NCBI RefSeq assembly: GCF_947504145.1
Contig: NZ_CANNGQ010000001.1
Location: 372,001-436,000 of the forward strand
Origin: an uncultured Microbulbifer sp.
GTDB taxonomy: Bacteria; Pseudomonadota; Gammaproteobacteria; Pseudomonadales; Cellvibrionaceae
DNA: 64,000 nt
Direction of reading: 5' to 3'
The notes under the pieces were generated by a model. That model was not told the DNA's origin, made no database searches, and was given only the letters and a program-made list of their open reading frames with translations. A program made the position numbers and the translations under genes. Positions 45,392 to 55,501 of the stretch are shown here, one piece after another (position 1 is the first letter of the stretch; each line of letters opens with the position of its first letter).

Positions 45392-47704
45392 CTACCACGG
45401 TGTTGTTTCCATGATCGTTTTATCGAGGTCATTGCTGAGGCGGCTTCCAGACACCCGGGGCATCAGGGGCCGACAGGTTCGCGGCCACCGGCTATCTATA
45501 CAAAACGGCTCTATCGCAATAAGTGATCGGGTAAACTCGGGTAGGTAGCGGAGGCGCAGAGCCACCTCTCCAGGGGTGATGTCTGTATAGGCGCGATACA
45601 GATTGCTGATGTTGCGTACATATTGAGCTGGCTCAGCGCCGCGCACGTAGCCATAGCGTGCCTTGTTGAAGTAGCGTGGCTCGGAGAGTTTGATCATGGC
45701 CACTTCCACATTGTCGAACCAGGTGTCGCGATCCAGCCCCAGCTCTTCTGCAAGCCGCTGGGCATCGTACAGGTGGCCGATACCGGCGTTGTAGGCGGCG
45801 AGCGAAAACCAGAGCTTGTTCTCCAGGCTGATGCCCGGGTCAAGTCGTTTACGGATCCAGTTCAGGTATTTTACGCCGGCTTCAATGCCGCGCTTGGGTT
45901 CAAACAATGGTGGCGGGTAGCCGACTTCTTCCGCGGTGCGGGGCATGACCTGAAGCAGACCTTGCGCGCCGACAGGTGATTCTGCTTTCGGGTTGAAGCT
46001 ACTTTCCTGCCACATTTGGGCCACGATCAGGCGCCAGTCGAATTTGTGCTCGCGGGCAGAGTGCTTGGCCAGCTTGTCGTACGGCGAGAGGTCTTCCCCT
46101 GGTTTCAATCTTGCCTGCAGCTTGTTGCGGGCAGATTCATTGGGCTTGAAGTAAAAATCGACCTTCTTGGTATATTGTTCAGATTTCTTGAAATCCTGAA
46201 TGAAGGTGTTGATCTTTTTCAATAGGCTGTCGTTGCCTTTGGTTACCATCCACCCTTGAGGTAGTGGATCGCTGACCACTGGACCAACAATTAGCTCTTT
46301 TCTTAGCGCGGCACTAATTTCAGCTGCGCTCACGTCAACAATGGTGGCATCTGCTTCTCCCTCTGCCACCATATTGATAATCTGCTCGTAGCTTACTTCT
46401 GGGTCCGCCAGTTTTACTTTTACCTTGATGCCATTTTTCTGCAGATTTTTCGCAATGTCCTCAAAAATGGAGAAGGCGCGCAGGGTGAGTGTGCGCCCGT
46501 TCAGGTCTTGAATCGTTTTTATCTCGGGCTTGCCGCTGTGACCCAGAATCTGCTCCGCCATCGCGATATAAGGCGTACTGAAGTCAACCCCTTCGGCCCT
46601 GCGTTTATCGGTAATGGTTGTTGAAGCGCCCGCAAAATCACCGCGGCCCTGTTTCAGCCACTCGATCAACTCCTGGTCGTAAGGGACTACGATCAGTTCC
46701 AGCTCCAGACCGTGCTTCTCGGCAAAGGCTTTGGCGAGGTCGTAGTCGAAGCCCATCAAGGTGCCTTTCCACATGTAATAGCTGGTCGGCCCGTTGTAGG
46801 TGAGAAAGCGGATGACCTTCGATTTCTTAATGGATCTCCAATCGGATTTCCTGTCGGTGGGCGCATTCACCATTTTTCGAGTGAGGTAGTTGTTGACGCG
46901 CTGTTTCAATTCCTTTGAGTTCTTGCGCATAGCCCAGACAATATTCTCATCTTCACTTACTCGGGCGCCGATCTTGAAATCGTCGCGGTAGTGTTTGACA
47001 CCCTCCATGATGTTGCTGTCGATAACAGCGGCAACATTCTTTCGCTGGTTGATTCTGTCGATCAAGTAATCGACAGAGTCGTGTTTGGTTAGTGCGCGCA
47101 TTTCAATTTTTGTACCGGGGTTTTTTCTATGGAGCTCCTTGGCAGTGGGCACATAAGTGCTGCCTTCCATAACCGCGATTGTGATGTCTCCGAGTGCGTT
47201 GGGGTTGTCGATATCGGGACCATTGCGACCGGTAATCAGGATCTGGTGGGATTTGCTGATGGTTTCGGACAGGTCAAAGTTTTTGGCGCGCTCTTCGGTG
47301 CGGGCGAGATTGCCGGTGAAGATGTCAGCGCGGCCACTTTGAATCATTTCCAGAGCCTGCTCGGGTGACGCAGCGGCTAACCAGTGAGGGGTAAGTTTGA
47401 GTGTTTTGGCGAGGTCAGTTGCCAGTTCATTATGAAGCTGGCCGACGATGGTCGCGCGGGGAAGAATGTCGTCTTCTGTAGCGGCGAGTGTGACGAAACG
47501 AATTACGCCGCGTTTTTTTAGTGCCTTTAAATCGCCAGATTCCGTGTAGTTTTCAAAGCGTGTGTCCCGCTCGGTAAGGAATTCATGGGGCGCTTTTGCG
47601 GAGCCATCCCGCTTGGGATCTTGTCTGGTGTCACACCCGAACAGCAATGCACAGATGGTGATGACAAAAGCCGGCAGACATTTTTGTGCAAAGGTTGCGA
47701 CCAT
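45392..47704 (-). CDS. MltF-like lytic transglycosylase lipoprotein with two solute-binding domains (paralog 2)
   Basis: A 770-residue lipoprotein, the tandem paralog of the gene just downstream on the same strand (100 bp apart). It has lipobox LLFGC, first binding domain from KKRGVIRFVTL, second from KKSKVIRFLTYNGPTSYYM, and an SLT domain with Glu567 in MWQESSFNPKAES, then GAQGLLQVMPRTAEEVG and LAAYNAGIGHLYDAQ. It should cleave peptidoglycan at the outer membrane while the binding domains sense a ligand, presumably muropeptide-like, by analogy with MltF. GGAG sits 6 nt before ATG 47704. The tail after about residue 710 is unrelated to the paralog. Lower GC than its neighbours. Confidence 0.86.
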   Translation of the reverse strand: MVATFAQKCLPAFVITICALLFGCDTRQDPKRDGSAKAPHEFLTERDTRFENYTESGDLKALKKRGVIRFVTLAATEDDILPRATIVGQLHNELATDLAKTLKLTPHWLAAASPEQALEMIQSGRADIFTGNLARTEERAKNFDLSETISKSHQILITGRNGPDIDNPNALGDITIAVMEGSTYVPTAKELHRKNPGTKIEMRALTKHDSVDYLIDRINQRKNVAAVIDSNIMEGVKHYRDDFKIGARVSEDENIVWAMRKNSKELKQRVNNYLTRKMVNAPTDRKSDWRSIKKSKVIRFLTYNGPTSYYMWKGTLMGFDYDLAKAFAEKHGLELELIVVPYDQELIEWLKQGRGDFAGASTTITDKRRAEGVDFSTPYIAMAEQILGHSGKPEIKTIQDLNGRTLTLRAFSIFEDIAKNLQKNGIKVKVKLADPEVSYEQIINMVAEGEADATIVDVSAAEISAALRKELIVGPVVSDPLPQGWMVTKGNDSLLKKINTFIQDFKKSEQYTKKVDFYFKPNESARNKLQARLKPGEDLSPYDKLAKHSAREHKFDWRLIVAQMWQESSFNPKAESPVGAQGLLQVMPRTAEEVGYPPPLFEPKRGIEAGVKYLNWIRKRLDPGISLENKLWFSLAAYNAGIGHLYDAQRLAEELGLDRDTWFDNVEVAMIKLSEPRYFNKARYGYVRGAEPAQYVRNISNLYRAYTDITPGEVALRLRYLPEFTRSLIAIEPFCIDSRWPRTCRPLMPRVSGSRLSNDLDKTIMETTPW

Positions 47705-47792
47705 GGATTACTCCGCGCATTCGAATAATACGATTGGGTAATCCTAAGGTCGCGGGGGAAAATTCGGTTGCAAGGGGAGAAATATGCGGGAG

Positions 47793-49148
47793 CTACTCAA
47801 CGACGGCAGTAATTTCCCCTTCATTCAGTCGAGCGTGGATTTTTTGTCCGGGTTTTACATCCTGGGCGCGCCGTATAATCTGCTTCCTGTCATCCTGGAC
47901 AATCGCGTAACCGCGATCCAGTACTGCCAGAGGGCTAACGCTATGGAGCAGCTGGCCAACATGGCTCACCTGTTCCCGCTTGTGCCGGAGTAGTGTCTGT
48001 ACGGATTTGTGCAGGCGCCGGGTCTCGTGGCTTAGTTGAGTGTTCCCCTGCTCAAGCCGGTGGCGAGGGTGTACCTGCGCCAGGGCGCGTTCAAGTTGTG
48101 TCAGTCGTTGTGCATTGTTTTGTGTGTGATTGCGCACCGCGGACTGCAACCGCAATTCCAGATGGTCCAGGCGCTGGGCGCGATTCTGCAGTTGCTCCCG
48201 GGGGTGGCGGATACGATTGCTGACCAGCTGGACTTGCTGCCGTTGATGACGCAATTGTAAGTCCATAGCCCGGCTCAAGCGCCAACGTGCACTCTCAATC
48301 TCTTCATTGAGAGCGGCGGCGTTGGCGCTGGCGATCTCTGCTGCGGCAGAGGGGGTGGGCGCGCGTACATCGGCTACCAGATCGGCAATAGTGGTGTCGG
48401 TTTCATGGCCCACAGCGGAGATGGTGGGAATCGGGCATGCGGCCAGCGCGCGGGCGACGATCTCCTCGTTAAATGACCAGAGGTCCTCTAGCGAGCCGCC
48501 GCCGCGGCCGACGATCAGCAGATCGTGACGCTGCAGGCGGCCGGCGAGGTGAATCGCATCGGCAATCTGTTGCGCGGCGCCCTGGCCCTGAACTGCCACC
48601 GGAATCAACTCAATTTTTGCCGCTGGGTAGCGGCGTCCGAGTACCTGGATCATGTCCCGTACCGCGGCGCCGGTGGGGGAGGTGACAATACCGATGGTGG
48701 CCGGCAGATAGGGAAGGGGCTTTTTGCGCTCCTGATCGAAAAGCCCCTCACTTTGCAGCTTGGCCTTGAGCATCTCCAGTTGGCGCATCAGGGCGCCGAA
48801 CCCGGCTTCTTCCAGGTGCTCGATAATCAGCTGGAATTCTCCGCGCCCCTCGTACAGGCTGACCCGGGCCCGTGCCAGGACTTCGCGGCCGTTGCCCGGC
48901 TGGAAGCGCACTGTGCGGTTGCGCCCGCGGAACATGGCGCAGCGCACCTGAGCGCGCGCATCCTTGAGGGTGAAATACCAGTGGCCGGAACTGGGCGCCG
49001 CGAAATTGGAGATCTCTCCACCAATCCAGAGCAGGGGGACGCTACTCTCCAGCAGGTGCTTGACCTCCCGGTTCAGCTCACTGACAGACATTACAGGGCG
49101 GCCGTCGGTGGGCAGGGGGTTGGCTGCGCCGGGCGGAGTATTTGGCAT
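47793..49148 (-). CDS. xseA: Exodeoxyribonuclease VII large subunit
   Basis: A 451-residue protein with an N-terminal OB-like domain (VMSVSELNREVKHLLES, LWIGGEISNFAAPSSGHWYFTLKDA) and the catalytic core signatures GIVTSPTGAAVRDMI, GRGGGSLEDLWSFN and SAVGHETDTTIADLVADVRAPTPSAAAE, followed by a coiled-coil C-terminus. With the small subunit XseB (not in this window) it degrades single-stranded DNA in mismatch and recombination repair. Divergent from guaB, as in many gammaproteobacteria. Confidence 0.95.
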   Translation of the reverse strand: MPNTPPGAANPLPTDGRPVMSVSELNREVKHLLESSVPLLWIGGEISNFAAPSSGHWYFTLKDARAQVRCAMFRGRNRTVRFQPGNGREVLARARVSLYEGRGEFQLIIEHLEEAGFGALMRQLEMLKAKLQSEGLFDQERKKPLPYLPATIGIVTSPTGAAVRDMIQVLGRRYPAAKIELIPVAVQGQGAAQQIADAIHLAGRLQRHDLLIVGRGGGSLEDLWSFNEEIVARALAACPIPTISAVGHETDTTIADLVADVRAPTPSAAAEIASANAAALNEEIESARWRLSRAMDLQLRHQRQQVQLVSNRIRHPREQLQNRAQRLDHLELRLQSAVRNHTQNNAQRLTQLERALAQVHPRHRLEQGNTQLSHETRRLHKSVQTLLRHKREQVSHVGQLLHSVSPLAVLDRGYAIVQDDRKQIIRRAQDVKPGQKIHARLNEGEITAVVE

Positions 49149-49238
49149 TTCGGGCTCTTGTACTTCAAATCAAGCGGTCAATATTGCAAGGATGCCCGCT
49201 CAGGTAAAGAGATTTGCCAATCCGGGCGAAATAGGGTT

Positions 49239-49266
49239 TTGTTTCGGGGATTGTTGCGGCTATAAT
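49239..49266 (+). promoter_or_regulatory. guaB promoter candidate with GC-rich discriminator
   Basis: A perfect -10 hexamer TATAAT at 49261-49266 is preceded by a weak -35 TTGTTT at 49239-49244 (16-bp spacing). The sequence after the -10 (CGCGCCG) is GC-rich, a feature of stringently (ppGpp) controlled promoters such as E. coli guaB. Position fits the guaB start 42 bp downstream. Confidence 0.6.
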
Positions 49267-49308
49267 CGCGCCGATACCCAACCCCGCTCCCTAGAGGTTT
49301 GAGTGTCC

Positions 49309-50793
49309 ATGTCTGAATCTCTGCGTATTGCACGCGAAGCCCTCACTTTCGACGACGTCCTACTTGTGCCCGGTTATTCCGAGGTTACAGCGAAAGACGT
49401 TTCCCTGAAGACAAAACTGTCTCGCAACATCACACTGAATATCCCGCTGGTGTCCGCTGCGATGGATACCGTGACCGAGTCGCGCCTGGCCATTGCGTTG
49501 GCCCAGGAAGGCGGTATCGGCATTATTCACAAGAGCATGAGTATCGAAGAGCAGGCGCTCGCGGTGCGTGCTGTGAAGAAATTTGAAGCTGGTGTTGTAC
49601 AGGACCCGATTACTATCGAGTCTGACGCCAGTGTTCGCGAGCTGATCGCACTCACCAGTCACCACAACATTTCCGGCGTGCCGGTGATGGAGAAGGGTGA
49701 CCTGGTGGGCATCGTTACCAGCCGTGACGTGCGTTTCCAGACCAATCTGGATATTCCTGTTGCCAAGATCATGACGACCAAAGAGCGTCTGGTGACCTGT
49801 GAAGAAGGCGCCGCGCCGGAGCTGGTGCGCGAGCTGCTGCACAAGCATCGTATTGAGAAGGTGCTGGTGGTCAATGACAAGTTCGAGCTGAAAGGCCTGA
49901 TCACTGTCAAGGACTACAACAAAGCCGAGCAGTACCCTAATTCCTGTAAAGACAGTGACGGCCGCTTGCGTGTCGGCGCCTCTGTTGGCACCAGCCCGGA
50001 TACCGACGACCGTGTAGCGGCACTGGTGGAAGCGGGCGTCGATGTGCTGGTGGTGGATACTGCCCACGGCCACAGCAAGAATGTGCTGGACCGCGTACGC
50101 CGGATCAAGGAAATGCATCCGCAGGTGGATGTGATCGGCGGCAATATCGCCACTGGCGAAGCCGCCATTGCGTTGATGGAAGCCGGCGCCGACGCCGTGA
50201 AAGTCGGTATTGGCCCCGGTTCCATCTGTACTACCCGTATTGTGACCGGTATCGGCGTACCGCAGATTTCTGCTATTGCAGAAGTGGCCAAGGCGTTGGA
50301 AGGCACTGGCGTTCCGCTGATCGCGGATGGCGGCATCCGTTTCTCTGGCGATATTTCCAAGGCCGTTGTGGCCGGTGCCTATTCGGTCATGATGGGCTCC
50401 ATGCTCGCCGGTACCGAAGAGGCGCCGGGTGAGGTCGAGCTGTATCAGGGCCGTACCTACAAGTCCTATCGCGGCATGGGCTCCCTCGGTGCTATGTCGC
50501 GCACTCAGGGTTCTTCCGACCGCTATTTCCAGGACGCGAGCAAAGGCGCCGAGAAACTGGTACCGGAAGGCATCGAAGGCCGCGTGCCGTATAAAGGCCC
50601 GATTTCCGCCATCGTTCACCAGATGATGGGCGGCCTGTGTTCTGCCATGGGTTACACGGGTAGTGTCGATATGGACACCATGCGTACCCGGCCGCAGTTC
50701 GTGCGGGTTACCGCTGCCGGTATGGGCGAGTCCCACGTGCACGATGTGCAGATTACCAAGGAAGCGCCGAACTACCCGGTGGGTGGTCGTTAA
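49309..50793 (+). CDS. guaB: Inosine-5'-monophosphate dehydrogenase
   Basis: A 494-residue IMPDH that oxidises IMP to XMP with NAD+, the first committed step of GMP synthesis. The barrel begins [15 protein letters not shown]; two CBS domains lie at about 95-205; the phosphate/catalytic loop is [15 protein letters not shown] with the thiol Cys, and the flap is [11 protein letters not shown] 49309 is used rather than an upstream GTG at 49303. guaA follows 112 bp downstream in the usual guaBA order. Confidence 0.96.
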   Translation: MSESLRIAREALTFDDVLLVPGYSEVTAKDVSLKTKLSRNITLNIPLVSAAMDTVTESRLAIALAQEGGIGIIHKSMSIEEQALAVRAVKKFEAGVVQDPITIESDASVRELIALTSHHNISGVPVMEKGDLVGIVTSRDVRFQTNLDIPVAKIMTTKERLVTCEEGAAPELVRELLHKHRIEKVLVVNDKFELKGLITVKDYNKAEQYPNSCKDSDGRLRVGASVGTSPDTDDRVAALVEAGVDVLVVDTAHGHSKNVLDRVRRIKEMHPQVDVIGGNIATGEAAIALMEAGADAVKVGIGPGSICTTRIVTGIGVPQISAIAEVAKALEGTGVPLIADGGIRFSGDISKAVVAGAYSVMMGSMLAGTEEAPGEVELYQGRTYKSYRGMGSLGAMSRTQGSSDRYFQDASKGAEKLVPEGIEGRVPYKGPISAIVHQMMGGLCSAMGYTGSVDMDTMRTRPQFVRVTAAGMGESHVHDVQITKEAPNYPVGGR

Positions 50794-50850
50794 TTCCTGT
50801 AAACGCCTTCGTGTCCCGTAAAAAATTAGAAGTGCACTTTCAAGTGAACC

Positions 50851-50878
50851 GCAAACGGACCTCTCAGGGTCCGTTTGC
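50851..50878 (+). terminator. Hairpin in the guaB-guaA spacer
   Basis: GCAAACGGACC (50851-50861) pairs exactly with GGTCCGTTTGC (50868-50878). Only a short T run follows, so it may be a partial terminator that sets the guaA to guaB ratio rather than a full stop. Confidence 0.65.
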
Positions 50879-50905
50879 CGTTTATAAAACCGTTACGAGT
50901 AAGCC

Positions 50906-52483
50906 ATGAGCCAAGATATCCATTCCAGCCGAATCCTGATCCTCGACTTCGGTTCCCAGTACACTCAGTTGATCGCCCGCCGTGTGCGCGAGCTGGGTGT
51001 GTTCTCCGAGATCCGCGCTTTCGATATGAGCGACGAGGAGATCCGCGCGTACAACCCCCAGGGCGTGATTCTCGCCGGTGGCCCGGAATCGGTGCCGGAA
51101 GCCGGTTCCCCGCGCGCGCCGCAGGCGGTGTTCGAGCTGGGTGTACCGGTACTGGGTATCTGCTACGGCATGCAAACCATGGCGCACCAGCTTGGGGGCG
51201 CTGTGGAAGGCAGCGAAGTTCGCGAGTTCGGCTATGCGCAGGTAAAGGTGGAAGGAGAGTCTGCGCTGCTGCACGACATCAAGGATCACCTTGCCGACGA
51301 CGGCGGCGCGCTGCTGGACGTATGGATGAGTCACGGTGATAAAGTCGTGAAGATGCCGGAGGGTTTCGAGCTGATGGCCTCCACACCCTCCTGCCCGATT
51401 GCCGGTATGTACAACGCGGAGAAGAATTTCTTCGGTGTGCAATTCCACCCGGAAGTGACCCACACCCTGCAGGGCAACCGTATTTACGAGCACTTCGTGA
51501 TGCAGCTGTGCGGCTGCGAAAAGTTGTGGACTCCGGCAAACATCATCGAAGACTCCATTGCCAAAGTGCGTGCACAAGTGGGCAGCTCCAAGGTGCTGCT
51601 GGGCCTGTCCGGGGGTGTTGACAGCTCCGTGGTTGCCGCGCTGCTGCACAAGGCCATTGGCAATCAGCTCACCTGTGTATTCGTGGACAACGGCCTGTTG
51701 CGCAAGAACGAAGGCGATCAGGTGATGCAGATGTTCGCTGACAATATGGGTGTCAAGGTCATCCGCTCTGATGCGGAAGAATTATTCCTCTCCCGCCTCG
51801 CCGGTGAGGATGAACCGGAAGCCAAGCGCAAAATCATCGGTAACACCTTTATCGAAATTTTTGACAAGGAAGCGGCGGAGCTGCAAGACGTCAAGTTCCT
51901 CGCCCAGGGCACCATCTACCCGGATGTGATCGAGTCCGCCGCCGCGAAAACCGGCAAAGCGCACGTGATCAAGTCTCACCACAATGTTGGCGGCCTGCCG
52001 GATGATATGGCGCTGGAGCTTGTGGAACCGCTGCGCGAACTGTTTAAAGATGAAGTGCGCAAGATCGGCCTGGAGCTGGGCCTGCCGTACGACATGGTCT
52101 ATCGCCACCCGTTCCCGGGACCGGGTCTGGGTGTGCGTATTCTTGGCGAAGTGAAAAAAGAGTACGCGGATATCCTGCGCGAAGCGGACGCGATCTTTAT
52201 CGAGGAATTACACAACGCAGACTGGTACCACAAAACCAGCCAGGCATTTGTGGTGTTCTTGCCAGTCAAGTCGGTCGGCGTAGTGGGCGACGGCCGCCGC
52301 TATGAATATGTGGTTGCGCTGCGTGCAGTGGAAACCGTGGATTTCATGACTGCGCGCTGGGCACACCTGCCTTACGAACTGATCGAGAAGGTGTCCAATC
52401 GCATCATCAATGAGATTGAGCATATCTCGCGGGTAGCCTATGACGTTTCCAGCAAGCCACCAGCGACGATTGAGTGGGAGTAA
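50906..52483 (+). CDS. guaA: GMP synthase (glutamine-hydrolysing)
   Basis: A 525-residue enzyme that converts XMP to GMP. The class I glutamine amidotransferase domain has Cys86 in [11 protein letters not shown] and the His/Glu pair in [12 protein letters not shown]. The ATP pyrophosphatase domain has [17 protein letters not shown], and the C-terminal dimerisation domain ends KPPATIEWE. Length and motifs equal E. coli GuaA. ATG 50906. Confidence 0.97.
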   Translation: MSQDIHSSRILILDFGSQYTQLIARRVRELGVFSEIRAFDMSDEEIRAYNPQGVILAGGPESVPEAGSPRAPQAVFELGVPVLGICYGMQTMAHQLGGAVEGSEVREFGYAQVKVEGESALLHDIKDHLADDGGALLDVWMSHGDKVVKMPEGFELMASTPSCPIAGMYNAEKNFFGVQFHPEVTHTLQGNRIYEHFVMQLCGCEKLWTPANIIEDSIAKVRAQVGSSKVLLGLSGGVDSSVVAALLHKAIGNQLTCVFVDNGLLRKNEGDQVMQMFADNMGVKVIRSDAEELFLSRLAGEDEPEAKRKIIGNTFIEIFDKEAAELQDVKFLAQGTIYPDVIESAAAKTGKAHVIKSHHNVGGLPDDMALELVEPLRELFKDEVRKIGLELGLPYDMVYRHPFPGPGLGVRILGEVKKEYADILREADAIFIEELHNADWYHKTSQAFVVFLPVKSVGVVGDGRRYEYVVALRAVETVDFMTARWAHLPYELIEKVSNRIINEIEHISRVAYDVSSKPPATIEWE

Positions 52484-52510
52484 GTAGAGCGTTGCAGGTG
52501 TGAGTGGCGA

Positions 52511-53599
52511 CTAGCGCTCAGCACCGAAGGGCGCGGATAGCGCCCTCAAGTTTTCCAGCAGTTTTTCCGCCCGGGCAATGTTGGATTGCAGTTCAACATT
52601 CTCCGGCGCGAGGTTTCTTGCTTCGCGCCATACGTCCAGAGCCTGTTCGATTTTTCCCTGGCTATAGAGCTCACCACCTTGCTGAATCGCGCCGTTGACT
52701 CGAGCGTCCAGCTGCGCCTGATACTGTATTTGCAGGGGGCGGAGCTGTGAAGGGGCTGGCGATCGCTGCTGAAGTTCCTGAAGGTATTTCTGCGCCTCGA
52801 TAAGCTCGCCGGCACTCAATGCTTCTTGCAGTTTTAGAATGGCGACCTTGTTATCTTTTACCGGGGAAACCCTGGCCGGGCGACGTTTTGGCGGGCTGAG
52901 CTTTTGCCTGGTCAGCGCCAGGTCCGATTCTATTTTTTCGAGTTCGCCACTGTCTGGCTGCAGGTCGTCACCGTAAAGACCTCTGGCCACTTCGAGGCCG
53001 CGCTGTGCCAGTGCGTATTCCCGTCGCCCCAGTGCTGCCTGCGCATGTTCCTGCAAATCTTTGGCGGACGCGCGGCGTTTTCGATTGAAGTTCTTTAATT
53101 CCAGCCAGTTCATCAGGCCGGGGCCTTTCAGCTTGTGCAGCCGCTGGTAAGCCTCGACGTCTTTCAGCAATTGTTCGCCCCGATGGATCTCCAGATCCAT
53201 ACGCACCCGTTCTTCCCGCAACTGCCGCCGCGTTTCCAATTGTGTTTGCGCGGTCAGTAAAGCACGGCTTTCCGGCAGTATGCGGGCGGCGCTGCTCAAC
53301 ACTTGCTGCGCGCCGTGCCAGTCGTCCTGCTGCTCGAGACCGCTCGCGGTGTTTATTACTTCACGTTCGAATTCTTGCACCCGGGTATCCAGTTGCTGGA
53401 TGGATTTCTGCTGGGCAGGCGTCGGTGCTTCCAGCCCCCGGAGGTCGTTCAATTCGATGGATTGTTGGCGCACCCGTTGAGCTGTGCCGGGGGGAAAGCC
53501 GTGGAGTGCTTCTTGAGACGGAAGTACGCTGCAGGAGGGCAGGGTCTGCAGTGCGGGTATCAATACAAAACAGGCAAGCGTTAACCGGCCATTACGCAT
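52511..53599 (-). CDS. Coiled-coil/TPR-like envelope protein, probable lipoprotein
   Basis: A 362-residue protein with an N-terminal hydrophobic signal ending in the possible lipobox LPSC (Cys23). The rest is helical and rich in Gln, Glu, Arg and Ala, with repeat-like helices such as AQAALGRREYALAQRGLEVARG and VNGAIQQGGELYSQGKIEQALDVW (only short parts given), a TPR-like pattern. I do not recognise a named family. It overlaps the stop of the cyclase gene upstream by 8 bp, so both are translated from one transcript and may work together in the envelope. Confidence 0.72.
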   Translation of the reverse strand: MRNGRLTLACFVLIPALQTLPSCSVLPSQEALHGFPPGTAQRVRQQSIELNDLRGLEAPTPAQQKSIQQLDTRVQEFEREVINTASGLEQQDDWHGAQQVLSSAARILPESRALLTAQTQLETRRQLREERVRMDLEIHRGEQLLKDVEAYQRLHKLKGPGLMNWLELKNFNRKRRASAKDLQEHAQAALGRREYALAQRGLEVARGLYGDDLQPDSGELEKIESDLALTRQKLSPPKRRPARVSPVKDNKVAILKLQEALSAGELIEAQKYLQELQQRSPAPSQLRPLQIQYQAQLDARVNGAIQQGGELYSQGKIEQALDVWREARNLAPENVELQSNIARAEKLLENLRALSAPFGAER

Positions 53600-55115
53600 G
53601 GTCTATTGCTCGCTCGCTCTGCGGTGAAGTCCGGCTGTCCAGCACGTTTTGCAGGTTGGCTTGCAACTGAGGCAGCGCGTCGTGATGGATACTCTGTACA
53701 GAGTAAATCTGTACCGGTTTCGATTTTCCGCGGATGGGCAGAAGCTGTTCGGCTTTGGCGGTGATGCGCGGCTCCAGCATGGTAAACAGTTGTTTGCGAA
53801 TGATGATCTGTTTTGGCTCCGCTTCACTACACAAGCGCGAAGCGAGGTTCACGGCATCCCCGACGACGGTGTATTCCATCCGCTCTTCTGAACCCAGGTT
53901 GCCGGCCAGCATGGCGCCGCAGTTGATACCGATGCGAAAATGTACTTCGGGGCGTCCGTCTGCACTGCGTTGCTCGTTGAGTTGCGCCGCCAGTTGTTGA
54001 ATCAATATAGCGCAGCTGACGGCACTGAAGGCGTGGTCGCTGTCGTCGTCCAGCACGCCGAACACCAGCATCGCACAGTCGCCGATAAATTTATCCACCA
54101 CGCCGCCATACAACGAGCAGGCACGGGAAATGTAGGTGAAATATTCGTTTAACAGTTCTGAAACCTGGCTCGGCTGCAGGTCCTCCGACATGGCGGTAAA
54201 GCCGGTGATATCGGCAAACAGCACGGTCGCTTCAATGGGCCTGTCAACCAGGCGGACTTCATCCAGGTTGGCGAGCACCTTGTCGGCGACGTTTTTGGAC
54301 ACATAGCGGGAAAAGACCTGCTCGACTTGGGACTTTTTCAACAGGCCGGCCGCCATGTTGTTAAAACCTTCAAACAGGTAGCCGATCTCATCATTGCGCC
54401 GCTGATCAATGCGGGTTGCCAAATCGCCGCGGCCAATGGCTTCGGTGGCTTCCATCAGGTGGTGGATGGGCAGAGACAGGCGACGGCTCAGCCAGTAGGC
54501 CAACAGGGAGGCCAGTAAAGTCATCGCGAGAGTGGCGTAGATAATCGTTTCGCGGGCACTGACTGCAGCCTGATCCATTTGCGATGCGGACAGAGTCACG
54601 ACCACCGATCCGACGTGTACGCCTTGGTAGGAAGCCGGGGCGATAAAGCTGATCAATCGCTCTTGTTGGTTTTCAGGGGTGTTGTAAAACCAGGGCTGCG
54701 CAATGATCTCATCAGCCGCGGAAGGGACTTTTGTGGTAGCAGGTTGAACGCCCACCGACGACAGCAAATCGCCATTGTGTGCGTAGATACCGGCACCGAG
54801 GATTTTTTCATCCTGGCCCAGGTTGGCAGTGAGCATGCTCAGGTTCAGGCTGTTTTCTGACAGGATGGGTTCACTGGCCAGCTTCGCCAGTTGTCGCGCC
54901 ATGGTGTTGCCGAAGTCGTGTAGCTGTGACCGAATCAGGCGGTTCTGGTTGTCACTGATCACCAGCCCGAGGCTCGTCATACCCAGCACCAGTAGTAATG
55001 TCATCACCAGTGCCAGCTTGAGCGCGATTGGAACGTGAGCGGGGCGCATATTTTGCAGGCGCACTTGTAGACCGTTAGCAATGTGCCGCAAGATGACTTT
55101 CGACTTGGTGATCAA
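53592..55115 (-). CDS. Membrane class III adenylate/guanylate cyclase with HAMP domain
   Basis: A 507-residue cyclase. TM1 is at about 30-52, a periplasmic sensor domain follows (about 54-185), TM2 at 187-207, and HAMP (LSRRLSLPIHHLMEATEAIGRGDLATRI). The catalytic domain shows both metal aspartates: FADITGFTAMSEDL and DKFIGDCAMLVFGV, plus TVVGDAVNLASRL. It is expected to make cAMP or cGMP. The start is TTG 55115 with AGAAGAG about 7 nt upstream; a later ATG at 55049 would lose most of the N-terminus. It overlaps the coiled-coil gene by 8 bp. Confidence 0.9.
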   Translation of the reverse strand: MITKSKVILRHIANGLQVRLQNMRPAHVPIALKLALVMTLLLVLGMTSLGLVISDNQNRLIRSQLHDFGNTMARQLAKLASEPILSENSLNLSMLTANLGQDEKILGAGIYAHNGDLLSSVGVQPATTKVPSAADEIIAQPWFYNTPENQQERLISFIAPASYQGVHVGSVVVTLSASQMDQAAVSARETIIYATLAMTLLASLLAYWLSRRLSLPIHHLMEATEAIGRGDLATRIDQRRNDEIGYLFEGFNNMAAGLLKKSQVEQVFSRYVSKNVADKVLANLDEVRLVDRPIEATVLFADITGFTAMSEDLQPSQVSELLNEYFTYISRACSLYGGVVDKFIGDCAMLVFGVLDDDSDHAFSAVSCAILIQQLAAQLNEQRSADGRPEVHFRIGINCGAMLAGNLGSEERMEYTVVGDAVNLASRLCSEAEPKQIIIRKQLFTMLEPRITAKAEQLLPIRGKSKPVQIYSVQSIHHDALPQLQANLQNVLDSRTSPQSERAIDHA

Positions 55116-55501
55116 CGGGTGCGCTCTTCTTTATAAAAGTATCAGGTGCTTTGGGCAGTTCAGACGGGACTATACCAGTTTTTGGGTGAATTTATGACCA
55201 ATCTTGAGGCGTTCGGCGGCTGGTCGGGGGATTGGTTTTGGCGTATTTAACCACTCGGGACCACGTGATTCTCAAGACTAGATTGTAGGTGAAATGCCTG
55301 CCTCGGGCTGGTAGCATTCTGCCGCAGCCGGGAACGCGAATAGATTCTCGATCCCACCATCAGTCGTAACACCATCTTCCGACGGAAGTGACCGGTTATC
55401 CAGCCCTTGCCCGTTTGCAGGACCAGGGGGGAAGCCGATAGCGCTTTATCTCGATTTTGATAATGAGTATCATTTGCGGGATTCGAACACTAGGAGTGAC
55501 T
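55116..55501. promoter_or_regulatory. Intergenic region upstream of the iron operon
   Basis: 386 bp divergent between the cyclase and the iron operon. It holds the Fur-type site at 55458-55472, and AGGAG lies 6 nt before the first gene. No gene is supported. Confidence 0.6.
55458..55472. promoter_or_regulatory. Fur box (7-1-7 inverted repeat)
   Basis: TGATAATGAGTATCA at 55458-55472 matches the 7-1-7 Fur core TGATAAT-n-ATTATCA at 13 of 14 defined positions. It is about 29 bp before the first iron-operon gene, placed to block transcription when iron is plentiful. Confidence 0.85.

Noticed and set aside
49360..50742. A 460-codon open frame antisense to guaB
   Set aside because: guaB is unmistakable in the other strand, and the antisense product is His/Arg-rich noise.
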